Assembly: GCA_000827265.1 (NCBI GenBank)
Contig: KN834770.1
Coordinates: 438,104-502,103 of the forward strand
Origin: Collybiopsis luxurians FD-317 M1
Lineage: Eukaryota; Basidiomycota; Agaricomycetes; Agaricales; Omphalotaceae
Length of the DNA stretch: 64,000 nt
Direction of reading: 5' to 3'
Shown here: piece by piece, positions 57,728 to 64,000 of the stretch
Position numbering within the stretch: position 1 is the first letter of the stretch
How the letters are laid out: every line of letters begins with the position of its first letter
The notes under the pieces: generated by a model
The model's input: only the letters and a program-made list of their open reading frames with translations
What the model was told of the DNA's origin: nothing
Database searches by the model: none
Program-made: the position numbers and the translations under genes

Positions 57728-60613
57728 ATGTCGAATCATAATTCTCTTCCTCCTCGGAATTCCGTGACAGCCACTCCTCCAGCTAATACCAACGGTTCCC
57801 AATCAAAATCGGGCTTGGTACCAACCAATAACGTTACTACCAGTGAAGGTGTCACTGTTCGCGCCCGAATCGACCCCACTCTGACCGTAGCCGATGTGGT
57901 CAAGCAGCTGTGTGTCAATCTGAAAATAAAAGGAACTCCCTCGGATTATGCTTTGAGAGATGAAAATAATGAATTGGTGACCAACGACAATTTGAGGAAG
58001 AAAATTAAGGCGAAATTGGATCTCAAGTAAGCTACCGGTCTTCGAGGTATGCTTTACAATCTGATGGTTGCTGTAGATTGGTTAATGCGCCCGGTAAAGA
58101 AGGAAGGGAGATAGCAGATAAACTTAGAGAGAGGGACGAAAAAACTTTGAAATGGACGCTACACACGCTTCAGAAATATATCCGAGTGAGTAATTGTCAT
58201 GTTATGGCAGCCTCAGTGTCTCATATTCATGTTTCAGGAAAACGAATTTGCTCAAGAGTTCATCAATTACGAGGGCTTCGCGCAGCTTGTGGATATTATT
58301 TTCACAGCCCAAGGAAATAATACATTGGCGGTCAGTCCTTGCGCCATCGTTAACCTCTCGAGCGCATCTCATTTTTCGGTCCAGTATGCACTAGCGTCCA
58401 TGCAAAATCTCATGGAGTTTGATTACGGATGGGCATCGCTCGATGACGCTTTCATTTTGAGAGTTGTACAGATTCTGTCTTCTCCTCAATTCATAATCAA
58501 CGTTTATCGACCAGCTACTGCAATATTGAAAAAGCTTGTTGAAGCGGATCCTGCCAGTGCTCCAGGACCCCAAGTTGGTTCCAGCAAGGGTGGGCCTGCT
58601 GTAGTCCCCGGATCTGTTTATCGCTACGGGTTTTCGATTGTTTTTGAGCAGATGCGCAAAGTGCCGAGCTTACTGGAAACGGTTGTTTCTCGGTTAGGAA
58701 GTGCAGATACCGGTATGGCGCAATATAGGTGCCTAAAACAAAAACCGTGATACTTTCAGTCGCTGACTTTTATTCAGCATGATGTTGATTAATTCGTTAC
58801 TGTCTCATGCAAGCGACCAAAGATGGGAGGAGTTCATAGCAGAGACAGAGAGATTGCAAGTACGAAGAGCTGTTGTGGTATGCTCTCCTTTTCCTCATAG
58901 AGCAAGCTGCATCCAACTTTTCCTACAGCGACTCATGTCCCAACACACCGTAGAAGGCCTCACTTCGTGCATTCTTGATTTCCAAGCCAATATGCTCAGA
59001 GTGACCTACCGTAAAAAAAGCACACCAATCGACCTCGAGGCCCAGCCTTCGCATGTAGCAGATCTCAATTATATCTGGGATCGCAGCAAGTTGATTGAAG
59101 AGGTTGACGAAAATGGTCAGCAACTCAAATGGCGCAAATTGGGATTTGACACAGAAGATATCGAATTGGAATTTAATGATGTCGGAGTTCTGGGTCTGGA
59201 GTGTCTCGTATGTATCTACTCACGTTTGAATCGAATTCCGGACTTCATTGAGATGAAATCTAGAAACGATTTGTTGAACGAGATCCTGATTTTTCCAAGG
59301 TTGTCTTGGAACAACTGAGTCGCCCTGCTGAGCGACGGTGTCCCATTGCGAAAGCGTCGAGTGAAGTTGTTGAACTGCTGTCAGAGTACTGGGCTATCTT
59401 CGCTCCAGGGTGTGCGTGTCTTTCCAGTACTTGAGATGTAAACTTGATGTTCTTTTAGATTCCACCTCTACGACGTTCCAACCCTTTTTCTTGGACTTTT
59501 ATAAAGTACACGCACTGGCTACCAACTTTTTCTTACGGATGTGGAGCGAAAGCGGGGCCGCATCAGGGGACTTTGTTCGAGTGGCTGCTTTGGTCCGCAG
59601 TCAGTGAGTATCTGAAATGTGCAATGGCTGCGGTACACTGAAAGACTTTCCAGAGTCAAAGTTGCTCTTCGAAGTGAGAATTCCCGGGCTTGGCATGAAG
59701 TCGAGCATGACCTGCTGGAATGCGAATATCGAGCAGTCCGAGATCGGCAAATGAAGGAACTCGAATTGGAGGATGATCTTTTGAGCAAGGTTCCGGTTCG
59801 GTGAGTGTTTCGTGTGTATACATGTTGACAAAAGACTTGACGTTGAGTAGAAATTTACGAGCGAAGATATACAAAGAATCGTATGAATTCGTACGCCAAC
59901 AAAGGATTCAGTGCATGCTGCAAGGATCCTGGTTTGTTATTGCTTTGCCGAGCGACTCACCTATGCTTCGTGACTCTCGTCGGCCAAGTAAGCCATGGCG
60001 GTAAGTGGACCTAATTTTTTTCTCCAATCTCTGTCTGACCCTCGGTGCTCCAGGTTTATGCGCTTAGATAACGGTCTACGGTATCTACACTACGTCGACA
60101 GTGCCATGAAATTTCCTGTCCGCAGTGGTCTCGAAGATCTTCCAGAACGAATCGAACTCGCCGCAATAGTTGAAATTGCGACGGGTACGTGTTATCTACC
60201 GCCGAATGTTGTACATCATAGCGACCTTCCTCCTACTGGTCCGACAACTCTGTCACCGCTTTCATTCTCTCTACTCACCCCTCACGACGAGGGAGGTACA
60301 AAATCTCTTGCAGACCAGATTGCACCTGATCAGTCTCGATGGGCCGACTGGACAGATGGATTAAACATGCTGAGAAGGGACGGAGGACATGTCGCGTCAA
60401 AAGAAACCGCGGGATTCGTGCAGGCCTTGACGGAAATTGGCTTGAAGATCAAATTGTTAGGTGAGCTATTTTTCAGACGTTATACTTTTGTTACCTTTTT
60501 ACTCATCGCAAATTCAAACAGACCTTTCCGGTGAAATGGTCGAAATTCCTAGCGGACTCACTGCAGGTCCCCCTCCTCCGAACTTGGACTTTTTCTTCTC
60601 TGAGCTGATATGA
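57728..60613 (+). CDS. ELMO/CED-12 family protein
   Basis: The start is the ATG at 57728; exon 1 is 57728-58026 and the stop is at 60613, with about ten exons. An N-terminal segment (VRARIDPTLTVADVVKQLC) precedes ARM-type helices (EFAQEFINYEGFAQLVDII, YRPATAILKKLVEADP). The ELMO-type region follows (ECL joined to KRFVERDPDFSKVVLEQLSRP), then STSTTFQPFFLDFYKVHALA with FFLRMWSESGAASGDF, and a PH-like C-terminal region. The end carries GPPPPNLDFF, a proline motif like the one by which ELMO binds the SH3 domain of DOCK exchange factors. ELMO-DOCK activates Rac GTPases for actin polarity. An exon ending APGY (donor GTGCG, about 59412) was fixed by frame. Confidence 0.82.
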
Positions 60614-61187
60614 ACGATCGGTTGCCTACTAACGTCGCTGGATAGTATATTGTGTATCTTTATTCTGGATGCTTTCGTATTTATTTATAAATGAGTATGT
60701 AGAACTATATTGTTATACCAGAGCCTAGGATGATATCGAATGTAGATGTGTATACAAATGGGATGCAGTTGATGCAAAGAGATGAGATATGAGGTATGAA
60801 GGTATGCGACATGATGAGTATGCAAAATGGCAGGGATGTTATGGAAACAGCGCGGGGGTTGAACCCGACAAGAAATGGCTACAAATGCAAGGAGAGGTAA
60901 CGAGAAAGACATGACATTATGATACAAAAGCGAGGAGAGGGGAAGGTAAAGATGTTCAGTGACCGTTGAAGCACTGCAAAGAATTACAGATGAAGACGTG
61001 ACCCCCGTTGGAGAGGGCTAAAGGAAAGTCCCAGTGACCGTTGAAGCACTAGAGGCTTTGCAGATAAATGCAAGGAAAGGAGTGAACAAGCGCCCCGTTG
61101 GAGGGACGCTACAGTAAGTGTTGGCCGTTGAGGCACAAAGATTTACAAAAAAAAAAAAGGAGGCACTAGCTGAGGGATAAACGGCGT
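60614..61187. other. intergenic between convergent ELMO and MTHFR genes
   Basis: Both genes end here, so it contains two 3' UTRs. The last 200 bases hold an imperfect repeat, listed separately. No open frame is supported. Confidence 0.5.
60957..61130. repeat. imperfect tandem repeat with five CCGTTG motifs
   Basis: CAGTGACCGTTGAAGCACT occurs at 60957 and again at 61032 (period 75). CCCCGTTGGAG occurs at about 61003 and 61093. A fifth, shorter match (GGCCGTTGAGG) is at 61123. CCGTTG is the complement of CAACGG, a Myb-type core. The repeat lies in the 3' region of both neighbours. Confidence 0.7.
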
Positions 61188-63279
61188 TCAGGGTGCGGAT
61201 GGGTTTCCGTTAGGCGTAACTCCATTCATTTTGGTCTGAGAAGCTTTGTATTCTTCTCCAGCCTGGAAGAACGGTAAAAAGATGGCATTTGCGTCGTGGA
61301 AATCATTATGAACGACGTTGACGAGATAACACGTATCCATGAGTCCCGAGATAAGCTTAGCTGAGACAGTGTCAGCGTCGTAAACACGAGCCCATTGTAG
61401 ACCAAGTTCGAAAGCTTCATCCTGCAAGAAGCGGAAGAGTTAGATTGCTTTCAAGAAACGGAAAATCGGGCGCACCTTCCAAGCCATGAAACTGACCGCC
61501 TCCACAATTGTCGGCTGAACGATTTCCTTGCCAGGGAAGACACCCCAGGTTACAGCATTAGGGCCGTCGGAATGAGTGTTGGTGCGCAGGTCTCCGCGTT
61601 TGTTGATAACGTAGTAAGTGATGTTGCTGTCACGTTCGATGTGGGAGAGGAGATGAGCGAGGAGGGCAGGTTGGACAAAGAATTCAAGGTAGGCCTAAAG
61701 GACTGGTGAGCATAGAAGCCAAGGAACGGGAAAGCGATCCGGCATACCTTTTGGTACACATACCCATTCCTCGGACCCCAGCCAAAAATCTTATCATTAC
61801 TTCTCGCGCCATTAACTGCCGGCTGCGAATTGATCGTTAAAAACCCTAGTTCGTTCATCTTCGCGAGCTGGTCTGCAATAACTGAAGTTTCGATGGATGG
61901 TTTCTGATCCGACCAAGGCAAAGCGCTGAGGGTGCCTTTACAGAATCGTGCAAAAAGGGAAGCTATCTCGGCAAAACTGGAAGGTTCGCCCCAAAGTGCA
62001 CGGGCCTCAGATTTCGATTGCTTGATAGAAATACCATATCCATCGAGTTCACCGTATGCCGGACTGCGAGAATCACCGAAACGACCGTTGGGGTATTCAT
62101 CCCAGTTTTCGGTTCGGGAGAGATACGATTTCGTGCGGTTTGCCCAGAAGATGGGTCGGATGGTTTCTTGCCGTCTAGTTGGGGTGAGGGACTGAAGGTT
62201 CCGTGAGATACGAAGAAGGGGGGATTAGAAGGCTCCAACTCACTTGACGCCACGGAAGTGGTTTAACTGTTTCAAGCCTCGGAACGAGGTTCAACTCCTC
62301 GAGCAACATCTTTGTCCCCTTTTCCAAATTCATGGTGTAGAAATGTAAACCGCGTATGCCAAGATTAGCATCAAGAATCTTTCTACACATTTCCGCAACT
62401 AGCTTTGTCCCGATTTCCCGAACTTTCTCGTCATTTGCCTTGTGCGGTTCCAGAGCATCCATGACACTCTGGGGAATAACCGTTTTCGCGAGACTGGTAG
62501 CCCTCTGGAATCCATTCCAAGTCTGGATAGGAGCTATACCGGGTACGATAGGCACGGTAATGCCATATTCTCTCACAGTCTTGACCCAAGCGATAAAAAT
62601 ATCGACATCATAAAACATCTGGGTGAAGATAAAGTCTACACCGGCGTCGATTTTTTCTTTGAGACATTTCATTTCAAACTCGAGTTCAGCTGGAGGAAGT
62701 GATTGGTGCTGAGGGAAACCAGCGACGGCGATATCAAAGTAGTCTCCGTATTCACGACGAATGTGCCGGACAAGGTCAATGCCGTGGACGAAACCACCTT
62801 CGACGGCTTCCCATTCGTCTTTTCCCATCGGAGGATCCCCACGAAGAGCTAGGACGTTGCGACAACCTGAGATTTTTGCTTCCTGCAGGGGGGGATGAGG
62901 GATTGATTGGGAAAAAAAATTGAGTCACATACTCGCAAGGCAATATCGACTTTTTCTTTGGGCATATTGGTACAGGTTAAGTGCATGCAAGTCTCTATGC
63001 CAATAAGGCTTTGACATGTCTTTACCATTTCAGCAGTGAGCTCGGAAGTTCGACCGCCAGCATTCCAGGTGATATCAATGAACTCTGGACCGAGACCTCG
63101 CATACGCTCGATACGGTCTAGAAGATTTTGTAGACCCTAGGGTAAGAGCATCCATGAGCGATGGGAAGGAATAAAATAAACTGGACACGGACTTGAGCGG
63201 TTCTTGGGGGGAAATATTCAAAGGACCACCAAATTTTATTTTCCTGTTCGCATTGTGCGATTTTATGAGTGACTTTCAT
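61188..63279 (-). CDS. methylenetetrahydrofolate reductase
   Basis: Six exons, complement(61188..61421, 61476..61694, 61748..62191, 62244..62882, 62933..63136, 63193..63279), give 608 residues, the usual fungal length. The N-terminal catalytic TIM barrel shows WWSFEYFPPRT, DITWNAGG, HLTCTNMP, NVLALRGDPP, FIFTQMFYD and PIVPGIAP. The C-terminal regulatory half shows WANRTKSYL, WDEYPNGRFGDSRSPAYGEL, FGWGPRNGYVYQKAYLEFF and TWGVFPGKE. The enzyme reduces 5,10-methylene-THF to 5-methyl-THF with FAD and NAD(P)H, feeding methionine synthesis in the cytosol. Fungi often have two paralogues (Met12 and Met13 types); which one this is cannot be told by eye. Confidence 0.95.
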
Positions 63280-63430
63280 GAGGATTAGTGGATTAAAACG
63301 GTCGTTAAAAGAAGAAAAAAATGAAAAATGAAAAAGAAAGTGATGGTCAAGGTGAAGGTCAGGGCTGACTAGCGCTGACTCGTGTGATACATGATACTAA
63401 ATATACAGTCTAACAAATATATTATACAGT

Positions 63431-63917
63431 TCACAGGTCCTTGTCGGCGAGCAGAATGACACAAGTAACCAGAATGATAGCGACAATGACTACCATTATC
63501 GCTAGATGAGACCTATATAGACATTAGTAGAGCTTGGATTGAGGAATCTCAATATTCACTTGGTTCCAGCCAAAAAGGCTCTCGTATGCATCAAGTCTCG
63601 GAACCCATTCAAATATTCGTAAAGCCCTCCAAGAATTGCAAGAATGGCAGCTGCAAACTCGAGAGAAGCTAGAGGCAGATTGACACTGGATCCTTTGGAA
63701 TTCTCTCCTGCGTCGGGGACGAGACGAACATGAAGGATGAGGGAAGACGATAATACTGAAAATAATAGGGCCAGTTTCAGATGTGAAAGCTTCAAGTAAT
63801 TCTTAATTTTTGCGCCCGAATCATACTTGACTTCCCACTTACCGCATTGCGCTCTAGAAAACAAAAGTCTCTCGCAGTACTACCCGTATTCTGAACGACC
63901 AGGGACGTCGACAGCAT
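63431..63917 (-). CDS. DUF202 domain small membrane protein
   Basis: Three exons, complement(63431..63512, 63560..63789, 63843..63917), give 128 residues. ARDFCFLERNALSHLKLALL is the DUF202 signature, followed by three hydrophobic helices (LKLALLFSVLSSSLILHV; LASLEFAAAILAILGGLYEY; LAIMVVIVAIILVTCVILL). Relatives include small vacuolar or plasma-membrane proteins, and the domain also occurs in VTC polyphosphate-complex subunits. The function is not assigned. The start ATG at 63917 lies 83 bases from the window edge. Confidence 0.8.
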
Positions 63918-64000
63918 TACGGTGTGTGGCAAGTGTGTGGGAAGGTCAGAAACGACCCCGTGACACGTTCATTTTCACCAAGCTGCAGCCATCTTCGACG

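Overview
The window is nuclear DNA of a filamentous basidiomycete, most likely a mushroom-forming agaricomycete. The reasons are: nearly every gene is broken by many 45-70 base spliceosomal introns; several families have typically basidiomycete forms (a seven-helix membrane-protein family, the TKL kinases with an HGDLRG catalytic loop, an Sos7-type kinetochore protein); and closely packed genes lie on both strands with no operons. The genus is not inferred.

Layout, left to right: a divergent cyclophilin (minus, 306-1136); a 1.7 kb tandem duplication holding an intact membrane-protein gene (1568-2723) and a decayed copy (3186-4481); a Zn2Cys6 transcription factor with a 5-base microexon (5288-7513); an SLM1-like BAR/PH protein (minus, 8166-10268) sharing a 179-base promoter with ATG14 (10448-12099); a 3-ketoacyl-CoA thiolase (12609-14155); an intron-bearing tRNA-Asn (14478-14565); a secreted Egh16-like protein (minus, 14927-16835); kinetochore protein Sos7 (minus, 17684-18897); a PH-CH-kinase gene (19840-23694); a Ser-rich unknown (24320-25192); a DnaJ-X co-chaperone (25587-27910); an M20 amidohydrolase (minus, 28652-30939); the TOR kinase (31568-40350); ARP8 (minus, 40617-43398); a 3.9 kb gene-poor stretch; a CON7-like C2H2 factor (47255-49289); an F-box/RCC1 protein (51502-53780); an intronless unknown (minus, 54047-56068); an ELMO protein (57728-60613); methylenetetrahydrofolate reductase (minus, 61188-63279); and a DUF202 membrane protein (minus, 63431-63917).

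Most genes are housekeeping. Three belong to TOR biology: TOR itself, an SLM1-like protein (a TORC2 effector in yeast) and ATG14 (autophagy, repressed by TORC1). The last two are divergently paired. Whether this proximity matters is unknown.

The most unusual content is in gene structure: microexons of 5, 9, 13 and 16 bases, four or five GC-AG introns whose reading frames mostly leave no alternative, an unusual PH-CH-kinase architecture, and a tandem duplication whose breakpoint lies on the cyclophilin start codon. Exon coordinates were worked out by hand from splice signals and frame continuity; where they are given, the phases close exactly from start to stop unless stated. No transposons, CRISPR arrays or rRNA were recognised.
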